DNA of 64,000 bases from Plotosus lineatus (GCA_024760905.1 CM045750.1:19843919-19907918), one strand, 5' to 3'. Shown: positions 10,281 to 21,207, counted from the first letter of the stretch. Made by a program: numbers and translations. Notes: a model not told the origin generated them from the letters alone.

Positions 10281-10471
10281 AGGGTGGCATGCTGGCGTAG
10301 CACTTAGCACGTCAGCCTCACGGCAAGAGGGTCCTGGATTCGAGTCCAAGGCATTTCTGTTTGGAATTTCCATGTTTTTCCTGATATGTGTTTGGGTTTT
10401 CTTTTCTCAGGTACTCCAGTTTCCTCCCACAGTCCAGGGATCTGACCATTAAGCTGTTCCAAATTCCCCCG

Positions 10472-10544
<73 letters not shown>

Positions 10545-10545
10545 G
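10281..10545 (+). mobile_element. SINE-A copy, truncated by a (GT)n array
   Basis: The tRNA-like head reads GCTGGCGTAGCACTTAGCAC and the B box GGATTCGAGTCC. The SINE-A body follows, with the TTTCCTCCCACAGTCCA word. The copy ends in a (GT)n array of about 34 units at the position where intact copies read GTGTGAGAGTGAGTG. Confidence 0.8.
10474..10542 (+). repeat. (GT)n microsatellite
   Basis: About 34 GT units inside the SINE-A copy. Confidence 0.97.
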
Positions 10546-10924
10546 AGTTCAGGTGCAAAACCCGCTAAACGCCATCACAAAAAAAAAAAAAAAAAAAGAG
10601 AGATGGTGCTTCCAAATGGTAGCTCTTACCTCTAAGTACAAGCTTATCAAATCAAATTACCATATTTAACGTAATAAGTGCCCAGGGCACTTAAAAAATT
10701 GGAGTGGGTGGGCACTTTTCAATTTTTTGTGGATTTCGAGGCTTTTGCATCTGAACTCTTCTTATGTTGGTCCTGAGATCGTCTGGTCAACTGTGTTGGG
10801 TGCACCCCACCCAGAGAATCATAAATGCCACTGTGTCATTTTAAAGAAGCGAGGAACCCCATGCGTAGTACATTGGGCTAGCAAAGCATTTTGTCATATG
10901 ATCTTTAATTTAATTTAATTTTCC

Positions 10925-11150
10925 AAACCAATTTATCCTTTACTAGGGTCATGGAATAGATCATCTCAGCTAACTCAGTGCTTGTCAGGCCATCACAAGG
11001 CACCCCCCCCCCCCCCACACACACACACACACACACACAAACAAACAATCATTCACTATGATATTCACACCTGGGGGAGTTTCAGAATATCCACTTTGAG
11101 TACTGTCCATGTTTCTGGATTGTGGGATGAAGTCTGAATGTGGTCTAATT
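10925..11150 (-). mobile_element. Degenerate SINE-A copy
   Basis: The reverse strand has a decayed SINE-A tail (CCTAGTAAAGGATAAATTGG for the usual CCTAATTAGGATTAAGCGG) and part of the body near ACAATCCAGAAACATGG. A poly-C/(CA)n tract at about 11003-11040 sits between them. It has no recognisable head. Confidence 0.55.
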
Positions 11151-11164
11151 TAGAGAGAAAATGC

Positions 11165-11184
11165 AAAAAAAAAAAAAAAAAAAA

Positions 11185-11251
<67 letters not shown>
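11165..11251 (+). repeat. Poly-A then (TA)n microsatellite
   Basis: Twenty A followed by about 33 TA units. Confidence 0.97.
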
Positions 11252-11252
<1 letters not shown>

Positions 11253-11499
11253 TTGTGAAGTAAAGACCACCCCCCACCCCCCAGTTTGGGTGTGTGTAGA
11301 TTTTGAGATGATTTTCTGCTCGGTACAGATGTAAAGAGTGATGTTCTGCTCACTGTAAGCTTCAGCTCAAGCAAGTCTAGACTTTTCCATTGACACATTG
11401 TCTACAGATATACACTAATTGTACAACTGCTTACTTACTGATTTTTTTTTTTTTTTTTTGTCCATTTTGTGATATCTCGAGAGAAACACCCCCCACCCC

Positions 11500-11655
11500 T
11501 TGTGTGCACGCCAGCAGCTTGCCAGAGCATCGCAGGGCCAAAAAACACACGCAACCATTCATTTAGATTCACACTTAGGGGCAACCAAGAACATCTATTT
11601 AGCCTAATGTGGGCTGTGAACTGGAAACCAATCCGCCATTTGCCTTTATGTTATG
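11500..11655 (-). mobile_element. Very degenerate SINE-A fragment
   Basis: GCCAGAGCATCGCAGGGCCA and TTAGCCTAATGTGGGCTGTG are recognisable as SINE-A tail and body in reverse orientation. The head is absent. Confidence 0.45.
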
Positions 11656-12090
11656 GCTAATTGGTGTAAATAAAATGTATAATGTAATATAGAGTGTTAC
11701 ATTACTACTTTACAACTTTTTTGTTACAACTGAATATACAATGTTAGGTTACCGGCGCTCATACTGTAAATCACAGTCTATCAGCTCACATTTTCCAGTT
11801 AGTTATAATGTTATAACCTACGTATTTCAGCTTTTAGAGCACTACTAGTGTAAGTGCCTACTTAAATATAAAAAAGTGCTGATCGGAGCGCAACCTGCCA
11901 ACAGCAAAATACCACAGACATCACTTGAAGTGCTTTATGGCTCATTTGTGGCACTTTTTAAATGTTCATCATATTTACAGGAACTAGTGTTGCACTATAA
12001 AATTAATCTATTTTGCAAACAGTGTGAAGGAAGCACCTCACTGGAATTCGGTGGGGGCTGAAGAACAACCAGTAGTTGTTCAATTGAAAG
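11656..12090. other. Unclassified sequence
   Basis: No gene or known repeat is recognised. AAGTGCCTACTTAA at 11851-11864 faintly echoes the AAGTGCCCAGGGCACTT palindrome at 10676, but a connection is not supported. Confidence 0.35.
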
Positions 12091-12097
12091 TCATCCG

Positions 12098-12320
12098 TCC
12101 ATTCGTTTTCTGAACCACTTAATCCTAATTAGGGTCATATGGAGACTGGTGCCCATCTCAGTTGACTCTGGACGAGGGCAGAATACACCCTGACGGCTTT
12201 GCAGCTACTGTTGTTGAAAGTCAGCAATGGTTCTTTTACGTGAACCTCTCACCATAGACAGTGAGAAACACGACCAGCCTCTGATAGCCCAGTAAGCTGC
12301 ACTGGGGGTCAATTGAGAGT
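12098..12320 (-). mobile_element. SINE-B copy, headless
   Basis: The reverse strand contains the SINE-B body (AAAGAACCATTGCTGACTTT) joined to a shortened GAATG-type tail ending CCCTAATTAGGATTAAGTGG. The tRNA head is missing and an A27 run lies at 12321-12347. Confidence 0.75.
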
Positions 12321-12485
12321 AAAAAAAAAAAAAAAAAAAAAAAAAATCACCTCCTAAAAATAACCATTGTTACATATGGAATTTAGAATTGGTAAAGCCC
12401 CGCCCCTTGAAACCAGCAAAACAAGACAAACCACAACATACTATTTAATAATATTAACAACATAAGACAGAATGACGGCATATGA

Positions 12486-12672
12486 CGGCACGGTGGCGTA
12501 GTGGTTAGCACGTCCGCCTCACAGCAAGAAGGCCCGGGTTCGATTCCCGGCCTGGGCGTTTCTGTGTGGAGTTTGCATGTTCTCCCCGTGCTTGTGTGGG
12601 TTTCCTCCGGGTGCTCCGGTTTCCTCCCACAATCCAAAGACATGCACTGTAGGTTAATTGGCCGTTCTAAAT
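12486..12672 (+). mobile_element. SINE-A head and body, best-preserved pol III boxes
   Basis: It begins GGCACGGTGGCGTAGTGGTT, with an A box (TGGCGTAGTGG) and a consensus B box (GGGTTCGATTCCC), the two internal RNA polymerase III promoter elements of tRNA genes. The SINE-A body continues through GTTTCCTCCCACAATCCAAA and stops at GTTAATTGGCCG, where a LINE-like 3' end takes over. This is the cleanest SINE-A head in the window. Confidence 0.85.
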
Positions 12673-12800
12673 TAGGGACTACAGATGGAAACTAGCTATT
12701 AAGCTATAATCTGGTACAGTACATCTCTGTCTCTATGAGCTTAATGTTCCTGTACATTGTCCCTTAAATAAATAAAATAAATAAATAAATACAAATAAAT
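12673..12800 (+). mobile_element. LINE 3'-end fragment with (AAAT)n tail
   Basis: AATTAGGGACTACAGATGGA, CTATAATCTGGTACAG and ACATTGTCCCTTAAATAAAT resemble the 3' UTR of a common fish LINE and end in tandem AAAT. It is joined directly to the SINE-A copy, either as a chimera or by insertion at that point. The clade is not certain. Confidence 0.5.
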
Positions 12801-12949
12801 AATGACTTACAGTTTAGACCTAAACAGAATACAAATTGAACAATGGTCACACAATAAAGATGGTCACCAAGCAGATGCAGTACGGTCAATTTATAGATGG
12901 CGTGCGTGCTGATGGTCAAAAGCTTGGAATCCTGCGCATCAAAAGAAAC

Positions 12950-13075
12950 GAGTGAAGTTTTGGATGAACATGGATGATGGACTTGGATGATGAAGTCTTG
13001 AATGACAAAACTTGGATGAAGCGTGTTGGATGATTCGCCTAGATGATTCCCCTTAGATGATTCCCCCAAGCTGGA
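12950..13075 (+). repeat. Imperfect TTGGATGA-type minisatellite
   Basis: The words GGATGA, TTGGATGA and AGATGATTCCCC recur about nine times with irregular spacing. The pattern is seen directly; no family is known to me. Confidence 0.5.
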
Positions 13076-13097
13076 CGGCAACGGGTCCTGATATAGG

Positions 13098-13216
13098 TTC
13101 TCTACAGTTCGAGAAAGTTCCATTTCTCGGCTATTTTAATCACCTGACCCGTCACTGGGCGCATGGGCAACTATGTGACTCTCGAAGTTTCCCTAATATG
13201 CTGGAAAGTTCTAGAC
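13098..13216. promoter_or_regulatory. Heat-shock-element-like cluster
   Basis: A perfect three-unit element TTCGAGAAAGTTC lies at 13108-13120. GAAGTTTC lies at 13184-13191, and GAAAGTTCTAGAC at 13204-13216 (last unit imperfect). Alternating GAA/TTC units spaced by two bases bind heat shock factor. No transcription unit is evident nearby, so activity is inferred only. Confidence 0.35.
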
Positions 13217-13356
13217 CCAATTAGATCATGAAGGCAAAACAACTGTGATCCAAAACAGTTGAGCAACACCACACACCACCATCCACAGCACACCAACTGA
13301 ATATAATTACATACAACGTTGATACATTCATTATATTTATATGTACATAAGACCAT

Positions 13357-13690
13357 GCACTTGGTGTAGTAGTTAGCATGTCAACTTCACAGTAAGGACC
13401 TGGGTTTGATTCCCACACTCATGTGTTTCTGTGTGGAGTTTGCATGTTCTCCCCATGTTTGGGTGGGTTTCTTTCGGGTACCCCAGTTTCATCCTACAGT
13501 CTAATGATATGCACGTTAGAATAAATAACTGTTTCAATTGTTCCTGGGTCTAAATGTTTGTGTGTCATTGCCTTGAAAATGGTCTGATGCACTGTTCAGA
13601 GTGTATCCCCTCTTTTGCTCGGTGACGGCTGAGATATGCTCCAGCCTCAGTGTGATCTGAATAGGATTAATCAGTTTGGAGAAAACAAGC
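13357..13690 (+). mobile_element. Full-length but degenerate SINE-A copy
   Basis: Head GGTGTAGTAGTTAGCATGTC, B box GGGTTTGATTCCC, body CATGTTTGGGTGGGTTTC, then a decayed tail with CTCCAGCCTCAGTGTGA and AATAGGATTAATCAGTTTGG. All parts are in the SINE-A order. Confidence 0.7.
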
Positions 13691-14105
13691 CATAATTTGT
13701 GCATATGTAATACATTTAAATGACACGTTCTAGGGACTCTGAGGACGAAAACGCTGCCAGAGATGAGCAAGACGTTAAATCCAAAATGTCTCATGCACAT
13801 GGCTCATGGCGTTTTGCCAACTCAGCTTTCCTGTCGTCGCTTGGTTTAGGAACAAAAAGAAATGTCCTCCACAATTTCTGCACTTGTTCTTTGTGGAGCT
13901 CAGCACTGGCCGATAATGCCAGTCAATCTAATGAGTTCTTGTCACTACTAGACAGGAACAGCCAATCAGAAAGGCTGCATGTCTCTGGGCATGCCGAGAG
14001 TCATAACACTCGAGCGCACTTTGCAAACAGGCGAGGACGGATGTTGCGTGAAGGTACCGCTGATGTTCTATATAGCTGGCAGCACTAATTCACCACCGCT
14101 CACCT
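13691..14105. other. Unclassified, less AT-rich sequence
   Basis: A 122-codon open frame at 13720-14088 shows no domain and no splice-like borders. I do not call it a gene. Confidence 0.4.
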
Positions 14106-14107
14106 TT

Positions 14108-14165
14108 AAAGGTTTTTCTGAGCCACTTAATTTCTAATTACGGTTGCAGGGAGGCTGACGCCAAC
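14108..14165 (-). mobile_element. SINE tail fragment
   Basis: TTCTGAGCCACTTAATTTCT and CAGGGAGGCTGACGCC match the reverse complement of the GAATG-type SINE tail. Nothing else of the element is present. Confidence 0.5.
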
Positions 14166-14718
14166 CGAACAAAGTAAATAATAAAAATGATGGACTACCT
14201 CGTTCCTCATTTTCAGAAATGTCAGTGTTTTTATTTTTTAAATGGGAAATCCTGGTCATAGCAATTGTGCAATTGTGTCTTGACAGCTGAAGCACAGAAA
14301 GGTCCACTATTTTCAAAACGCACAAAAACTGTGGGACTCACAATGAGCTGTCACATGCCGCACGTCTCTCCTTGTTTTGTCTCTGAGCGTTCAACTTCTC
14401 TCTTTAAATTGTTGAAGAGACGCTGACAGACATCTGCGTTGAATGTTTGTTTTTGTTGCATAAATGCTTTGTTCCAGTTTTCCAAAGCACTATCTGTATA
14501 CCCATACTTCCTTTTCTGTCTTTGCACCTGGGTCTAGTTATTGTGACCTCTGCCTCATTATATTGTTTTTACAGTCCTCCCTTCATTTGTTGCTAGAATG
14601 TCTTGGTTAATACAGAAATTCTGAGGTTGTCCGACAGGATTTATTTTTTTATTTTTTGTGGTTTACTTGTTGTTGTGTTGCTGCTGTTGTTGTTTTCTTT
14701 CTCAAGATAGATAGATGT
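14166..14718. other. No recognised feature
   Basis: Unremarkable AT-rich sequence without a gene-like frame or repeat that I recognise. Confidence 0.4.
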
Positions 14719-14721
14719 TTA

Positions 14722-14958
14722 TGTTGGATGCCCTTCCTGACACAACCCTTTAGCAAGGGGCAGAAACATGCTGACGGCGATGCAGCCCAATGGTTCATTA
14801 CATGAACCTCTCACCATAGACAGTGAGAGACATGGCCGGCCTTTGATAACCCAGTTAGCTGCACTGAGGGGACAGTGACAACCTTGTGGAGAGTGGGACT
14901 CGAACCCCCAACCTTAGGGTCAGCGATCCAGCATCTTTACCACCAGGCCACCACTGCC

Positions 14959-14960
<2 letters not shown>
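14722..14960 (-). mobile_element. SINE-B copy with truncated RTE-type tail
   Basis: The reverse strand opens GGGCAGTGGTGGCCTGGTGG, with B box GGGGTTCGAGTCCCACTCTC, a slightly deleted body, and then CCCCTTGCTAAAGGGTTGTG followed by the RTE-leader word TCAGGAAGGGCATCCAACAT. The copy stops within the RTE-leader segment, lacking the RTE 3' end. Confidence 0.78.

Positions 14961-15002
<42 letters not shown>
14961..15002 (+). repeat. (TG)n at a SINE/LINE boundary
   Basis: About 21 TG units fill the join between the SINE-B head and the next RTE fragment. Confidence 0.95.
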
Positions 15003-15006
<4 letters not shown>

Positions 15007-15653
15007 CCCTGAAAAGGAGGGGAATGAAGGTTAATCTTAGTAAAACAGAATACATGTGTGTGAACGACAAGGACCCAAGAGGAACGGTGAGGTTACAGGG
15101 AAGGTGGAGGATTTTAAGTACTTAGGCTCAACAATCCAGATGGCAAAAAGTGTCCGGTGTGATGTGTGATAGGAGGGTATCGGCAAGAATGAAAGGAAAA
15201 GTGTACAAGACGGTGTTGAGGCCAGCGATGTTGTATGGGTTAGAAACAGTGGCCCTGGGGAAAAGACAGGAGGCAGAGCTGGAGGTAGCAGAGATGAAAA
15301 TGTTGAGGTTCTCTTTGGGAGTAACGAGGATGGATAGAATCAGGAATGAGCACATCAGAGGGCCAGCACATGTAAGACATTTTGGAGACAAAGTCAGAGA
15401 GGCTAGATTGAGATGGTTTGGACATGTACAGAGGAGGGATAGTGAGTATATTGGTAATAGGATGCTGAGGCTGGAACTACCAGGCAAAAGGCCTAGAGGA
15501 AGACCAAAGAGAAGATTTATGGATGTGGTGAAGGCGGACATGAAGGTCGTTGGAGTAAGAGTAGAAGATACAGAGGATAGGGTGAGATGGAGGCAGATCA
15601 TTTGCTGTGGCGACCCCTGAAGGGAACAGCCGAAAGGAAAAGAAGAAGAAGAA
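15003..15653 (+). mobile_element. 5'-truncated RTE LINE copy with internal deletions
   Basis: The sequence starts TATGCCCTGAAAAGGAGGGG, just after the RT motif C region of the family. It lacks part of the segment between GTTACAGGG and GGTGGAGG, and another between CAATCCAGA and GGCAAAAAG. The C-terminal part is open for 156 codons (15150-15620) and includes GLETVALGK and RWFGHVQRRDSEYI. The 3' end is AAGGAAAAGAAGAAGAAG. It belongs to the 5557-8686 family but keeps no catalytic domain. Confidence 0.88.
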
Positions 15654-16079
15654 GATATATAAGGGTAGACCTTAGTTCCACTTCCTTGACCTTTCCTTGT
15701 GATATCTATCTTTTCTGGAAAAGTCTGCTTTAAAAAAATGCATTTTTAAGAACGTCTGATGCCAAATCAATTTTTTTTCTCCACTGTCAGGCATCATCTT
15801 CTTTAATAAATTCTAATTTAAATGTCTGTGTAGATCACTACAGACTATTCAGCTAGTTTGGCTGTGACCAACCAATCAGAGGATGGAAAAACGTGCTTGT
15901 AAGCCGACTGGCCCTGTGAGGCGGCTCTGAAAACTGATTGGTTAAAGAAACCGTCCCATTACTGATTTAGTTATATCTAAAGCAGCAACGCCTAGCACGG
16001 CTGATTCCTAAGGACCGAAGCTGAAATCTGATTGGACCAAAAAAAAAAAAAACCAAACAAAAAAAAAACACACAGGATT
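15654..16079. other. Unclassified region with CCAAT boxes
   Basis: Three CCAAT-type pentamers occur: CCAATCAGAG near 15871, and the reverse forms at 15937 (GATTGGTTA) and 16031 (GATTGGACC). They lie within roughly 170 bp of moderately GC-rich sequence. This could be part of an unnamed repeat or a promoter-like patch; no transcript is visible. Confidence 0.35.
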
Positions 16080-16080
16080 T

Positions 16081-16384
16081 GCTGAACCACTTAATCCTAA
16101 TTAGGGTCGCGGATAGGCTGGTGCCCATCTCAGCTGACTCCAGGTGAGGTCGGAGGTACACCCTGGACAGTTCCCCAGGCCATCACTCACACAGCATGTT
16201 TACTTACACCTAGGAGAGACTTTTAAGAGCGAGTTAGCCTAGTGTTTTTGGACTATGAGGGGAAACCAAAGTACCCAGAAACCCATGGAAGCACGGGGAG
16301 AACATTCAAATTCTACACACAAACACCTGAGCTGGGAATTGAACCCAGGCCTTCGGACGTGCTAACCACTGCGTGACCATGCTA
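16081..16384 (-). mobile_element. SINE-A copy, near full length
   Basis: In reverse: head GGTCACGCAGTGGTTAGCAC, B box GGGTTCAATTCCC, body with CATGGGTTTCTGGGTACTTT, tail CAGCTGAGATGGGCACCAGC and CCTAATTAGGATTAAGTGG. All modules are present with point changes. Confidence 0.82.
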
Positions 16385-16429
16385 ATCAAGCTTTTAATAT
16401 CAATTGTATATCAATCATCTATATGATGA

Positions 16430-16433
<4 letters not shown>

Positions 16434-16472
<39 letters not shown>
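16434..16472 (+). repeat. (TA)n microsatellite
   Basis: About 19 TA units. Confidence 0.96.
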
Positions 16473-16473
<1 letters not shown>

Positions 16474-17255
16474 AACTTTCGACAGGCTTTCAGCAAAAGT
16501 GGATTCAGTCACTATGGAAACTCTGTGTGCTCAGAAAGCATTGTCTTATGAATATCTTCATAAAATTTGACGTTTGGCTCATATTAAAGGTCTTTGGACA
16601 GGTTTTTCAAGAACAGTGAAACTGGTTACTCGGGTAACCAATAGTTGATAAAGAAATGTTTCTTTTTAGATCACCACACAACTGCCGAGTTTTTATTTTT
16701 TCATCCTCTTAAAAGCAGCCCACCTGTGGAGTCGTACACCCTGCTTACAGTTATGTAATGTCGACCAGCATATGAATAAAATATCTACAAATTTCACCAA
16801 TACAGGCAAGAAAAAAATGGACATCATTGAAAAATCAAATATTAACAATGAAGACTGCAGTTGTTGTGATGTGCTTTCATCGTTGATAAACATAACTCAT
16901 TGATTGATTGATTTTTACATTTTATTCTGAAATTACACTACATCTGTCTGATTAAAAACTGGTATTGGGAAAAAAAAAAAAAATCCACATTACTGGGTAT
17001 ATATCCGAATAATATGTTTTTAACTGTAGGGCTGAGGACATGAGAAGACTTCAAATGAGCAAAGTTGAATCCAAAATATCCTCTAATTGCAGTTCACACT
17101 TTTCTTTTTTGTTAGGCAGGGACACCAAACATAGGTTCCCACCCTTTCTCCCTTTTCCAGTGCAGTTAATGAAAAAAAAAAAAAAAAAAATGAAGACATT
17201 CTTGGCTATTATTTTTGGGGCAAAGAGTAACATTTAATAGCAATTAAAAAGTAGC
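16473..17255. other. No recognised feature
   Basis: AT-rich sequence with two poly-A runs. Open frames of 60-66 codons on both strands have no family resemblance. Confidence 0.4.
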
Positions 17256-17257
17256 TG

Positions 17258-17258
<1 letters not shown>

Positions 17259-17307
<49 letters not shown>

Positions 17308-17485
17308 ATAATGAGCATCACCTTTATAGTGAACACCAATTTACAAAGAGTTTCATACTTGATTCCTCATTTAAGGTGAACAGTGCAAGTAAGCTCATCA
17401 GTAAGAAATAAAGCACAGAACCACAACACCACCATAACTTAACTTCAATCACAGTTTCGGACAAATTCTACAAATTTCAATACAA

Positions 17486-17526
<41 letters not shown>
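17259..17526 (+). repeat. Poly-T and poly-A tracts around a short spacer
   Basis: About 46 T (17261-17306) and about 38 A (17489-17526) face each other across about 180 bp. Facing T and A tracts fit two head-to-head decayed retroposon tails, but no body is recognised. Confidence 0.6.
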
Positions 17527-17529
<3 letters not shown>

Positions 17530-17569
17530 TTTACGATTAAATATATTGCTCTTAAAATAAAGAGTAATA

Positions 17570-18403
17570 CAGGGATCCCTCACTTTTCACAGTTAATGGG
17601 GACTGAGACTCCCCCTCGACCGCCAATTTCCGCGAAGTAGGAGCAACCCCCCTGACTGATGTATATGTACATGTATATAATATTAATAAATACATATTCA
17701 ACACTGCGGGCAGTGGTGGTCTAGTGGTATAGGGCACTGGATCGCTGATGCAAAGGTTGGGGGTTCGAGTCCCACGCTCCACAAGGTTGTCACTGTCCTC
17801 CCCAGTGCAGCTAACTGGGTTATCAAAGGCCGGCCGTGTCTCTTGCTGTCTATGGTGTGAGGGTCACCTAAAAGAACCATTGCTGACTCTCGACAGAAGT
17901 AGGCTGCATAGCTGTCAGTGTGTTTCCGCCCTGCGATGGCCTGACAAGCTGTTCAGGGTGTACTCTGCCCTCGCCCGAAGTTGGTTGGGATGGGCGCCAG
18001 CCTCCCCGCGACCCTAATTAGGATTAAGCGGTTACAGAAAATGATGATGAACTGATATTCAACACTATAAATGCTTATAATAACAATTAAACAATCAAAA
18101 ATAATGCATAAGATGCAAATAATATATAAATACAGAAGCACAAGCGCGCACACATAGATGCAACACACGGAGATGTACACCTCACATAAAAATGTGAGTA
18201 GTTTTGCTGGGGGGTGGGTGGTGGGGGGGTTTGTTTGGGATATTTTGCATATTTGGCCTTGTTTTGCGGCATATTTCTTAACGTTTTCCCTATTTTTCCT
18301 TAATTTCTTTATTTTTTATTTTCTAGCTGTATATAAAAAAAAGAAAAAAACGCAATGCACTATAGCCGCAGCAACTGAAGCGTGAAGTAGCGAGGGATCA
18401 CTG
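17570..18403 (+). mobile_element. Tigger-like MITE copy split by a SINE-B
   Basis: The ends CAGGGATCCCTCACTTTTCA and AGTAGCGAGGGATCACTG are inverted repeats next to TA. The interior matches the other copies (TGATGTATATGTACATG; TTTGGCCTTGTTTTGCGGC). The word ATATTCAACACT is present both before (17694-17705) and after (about 18054-18065) the inserted SINE, so the MITE was interrupted by retroposition. Confidence 0.85.
17706..18052 (+). mobile_element. SINE-B copy with GAATG-type tail, full length
   Basis: Head GGGCAGTGGTGGTCTAGTGG, resembling Glu/Gly-type tRNA 5' halves, then B box GGGGTTCGAGTCCC and the body with AAAGAACCATTGCTGACTCT. The tail is CCTGCGATGGCCTGACAAGC ... CCCTAATTAGGATTAAGCGG. 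A 12-bp target duplication ATATTCAACACT surrounds it. It shares several diagnostic changes with the copy at 21994. Confidence 0.9.
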
Positions 18404-18432
18404 TAAATAAATAAACAAACAAACAAATAAAT

Positions 18433-18772
<340 letters not shown>

Positions 18773-18868
<96 letters not shown>
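18773..18868 (+). repeat. (AT)n microsatellite
   Basis: About 48 AT units, with CACA interruptions at 18800-18805. Confidence 0.97.
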
Positions 18869-18870
<2 letters not shown>

Positions 18871-19030
18871 TGTCATACCGAATCTTACAAAATGAATCCA
18901 TTCTATAAGTGGTTTTGTAACCTGATTTTTCCGTAAGTTGAGTAGCATTTTTACATGTAAAAGGCCTGATTCGTTCCAAGGCCCCCAATACAACCCGTAA
19001 ACACAAAAATTCTACAAGTATCCCTTTTAA
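18869..19030. mobile_element. Possible Tigger-like MITE end
   Basis: GATTCGTTCCAAGGCCCCCA and TTTTCCGTAAGTTGAGTAG are typical words of pogo/Tigger non-autonomous ends. No paired opposite end is found. Confidence 0.3.
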
Positions 19031-19464
19031 GGCCTTCTTCTGCTTCAATATCGTACCGATGGTAAACAAATTTGGAGTTTGGCCATAGTTCTTTGTGATA
19101 TCACTCAACCACATGCCACGAGCCCACTTCTTCTTTTCACAGCTCGTTCCATCAGTACTACAGCAAATGATTTTCATCATCATCTTCTTCCAATTAATCC
19201 GTTGTCGTGTCTTGGGGCAAATGGTTTTATCGTCTTTACTGTATCAAAACTTGCTCATACTCTCTCTACATTGTTAAATTATTTCAGACAATACACAGAA
19301 TACTGTCTGTTCAAGTTGAGAAAAAGCATAAGAGATGTCTCACTTTGTGTCTCCACTTCTGATTTGGAAAAAAAAAAAAAAGTTGAGGCATTACAAGGAT
19401 CAAATATTATGCTGAGGTGGTTTTAATCTTCCAACTCTTCAGTAAAAAGTGTCGTGAGGTCAAA

Positions 19465-19610
19465 AACTTTTATCCCGGGTGTTCTGATTTCACATGTCAT
19501 GAAGACCCTAGAGAGAATAATACTGGATCAACTTCAAGCCATGGCTATACAACACCCTCTTCACCCCCTTCAGTTTGTCTACCAGCCTTGTATCGGAGTT
19601 GAGAATGCCA
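19465..19610 (+). pseudogene. CR1/Rex1-like LINE RT fragment
   Basis: An in-frame stretch reads FIPGVLISHVMKTLERIILD and then LHPLQFVYQPCIGVENA. This is the RT segment before the catalytic motifs (family pattern RPVALTS-xMKxxE and LDPLQFAYR). It ends at a (CCAA/ACAA)n tract, 19612-19650. It is a short dead remnant. Confidence 0.65.
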
Positions 19611-19650
19611 AAAAACCAACCAACCAACAAACAAACAAACAAACAAAAAA

Positions 19651-20740
19651 ACACTTAACGTGCTGTGCAACTAGCAAGCAGCTCAGCTAGTGGTGGTCAC
19701 CCATTGCTCTGGACAAGCGCGTTGCTGCCCATGTGTCAACTAATCAGTCTGCATGTACTTTCGTCACCATCGAATTCATGCAGCTACACTTCTAGCCTTC
19801 ATGCAGACTTTTCATTATTTTAGATCTTTGAACATTAAGCAGTCATGAACAGAACTGGTGATTTAAATCAAACTGCGTCTACATATTCATGAGCACCTTC
19901 GGTACAAACCCCAAGTCTAGTGAACCTTATTATTTTTGGGACACGGGAGTCATACCACTTCATGGTCCAGTAGGGGGAAGTCAAAGTCGAAGGGCATAAT
20001 TTAGTATCATCTCATTAGAAATGGCTTGGAAAGCCCAGTATGACAGATGGGGTGGCATGCGGAGCAATGCGAGCAGTTCTGCTGTGAAAGCGCCTGTTAG
20101 GAGATTAATTGAGACACAAGAGGAAAGAAGGTATGCTATCAGAGTCCACACTTCTACTTGCTCTCTGATTCAGTGCAGAGAATCATTGAGAGACACTTCT
20201 CATTTGTTCCAATGTACACGACCAATTAGTTGTAGTGATTTCTATGCATTTCACACAACACTTATGCGATGCTGAATTTCTGGATGATCCATGTGGTTAT
20301 ATATTACTTTATTTGAATTTCAGCACCTCAAGGGCACCAAGAAAATGTTCAAGATGAAGTGAGTGTTTAGAAGAACTCAGCTTGTATTGTACAACAGAGT
20401 TTTTAAAGATTTATTGGTGGAAACTTCTTGCAGTACTCTGTTGATGGCTAAACTTTTTTTTTTTTTTTAATGATATTACCTTGACACTCATAATGTCATA
20501 TTAGCCGTCTGATAGTAATTGAAGATGCTATTTTATTATAAACCTGAAGTTATGAAGGGCTTAAAATACTTTATTCTGTATCTCTACAATCTCTTTATCC
20601 ATGGCTGGTTAAGAAGGCTGTTTCTTTTGTTCATTGGTGGGCTTGAGTGTTGGAGCGTCTGACACAAGAAACAAATGTATAGACGGGCAGGCAGACAGAA
20701 AAACATAGAGATAGATAGATATGATTTTTTTTCCTCCTTG
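19651..20740. other. No recognised feature
   Basis: Unique-looking sequence. An 84-codon frame at 20021-20275 has no domain resemblance and no flanking splice signals that I trust. Confidence 0.4.
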
Positions 20741-20744
20741 CTTG

Positions 20745-20803
20745 ATATGCTGAATGGATCTCGCAGTAGAAATTCGGCTTCTGCATTTAACCCATCTAAA
20801 GTG

Positions 20804-20874
<71 letters not shown>

Positions 20875-21080
20875 CAGTAGGCTGCCACACCTTGCAAACC
20901 GGACAGCCGTTGGTGGTTAGGTGCCTTGCTCAAGGACACCTCAGCCATGAAGAAGTTGAAAGGAAAGAAGCTGCTTACCCCCAATACCACATGTTTTTCC
21001 TGCTGATTTGGGAATTGAACCAGCGACCTTTAGATCAAAAGACTGCTTTTTGAGCCATCCGACCATGGCTGCTCCAAAAT
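20745..21080 (-). mobile_element. SINE-C copy (tRNA-derived teleost SINE)
   Basis: The reverse strand has CCATGGTCGGATGGCTCAAA, B box CGCTGGTTCAATTCCC, then TGTCCTTGAGCAAGGCACCT, a (GT)n array, and GATGGGTTAAATGCAGAAGC. These are hallmarks of a widespread fish tRNA-SINE. The (GT)n at 20805-20871 lies where the consensus has a GTGTGTG word after CACTGCTC. Confidence 0.75.
20805..20871 (+). repeat. (AC)n microsatellite inside SINE-C
   Basis: About 33 AC units. Confidence 0.97.
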
Positions 21081-21142
21081 CCTTATAGACAGATAAAAAT
21101 TGCCACAGCCAACTATATTTCAAGTTGTCTGTTCAATGATGA

Positions 21143-21196
21143 TAATAATAATCATCATCATCATCATCATAATCATCATCATCATCATCATCATCG
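21143..21196 (+). repeat. (ATC)n microsatellite
   Basis: ATC-type trinucleotide tract with a few ATA units. Confidence 0.93.
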
Positions 21197-21207
21197 TTGA
21201 ATAGGAA

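Noticed and set aside
10676..11865. DNA transposon bounded by AAGTGCC words
   Set aside because: Only short palindromic words (AAGTGCCCAGGGCACTT and AAGTGCCTACTT) about 1.2 kb apart; no target duplication or matching interior.
12486..12560. True tRNA gene
   Set aside because: A and B boxes are good, but the sequence cannot fold as a mature cloverleaf with paired acceptor ends and it continues into the SINE body; it is a SINE head.
13720..14088. 122-codon open frame in GC-richer DNA
   Set aside because: No domain, no credible splice borders, polar low-information composition; most likely chance.
20021..20275. 84-codon frame with cysteines
   Set aside because: No conserved motif spacing and no neighbouring coding signal.
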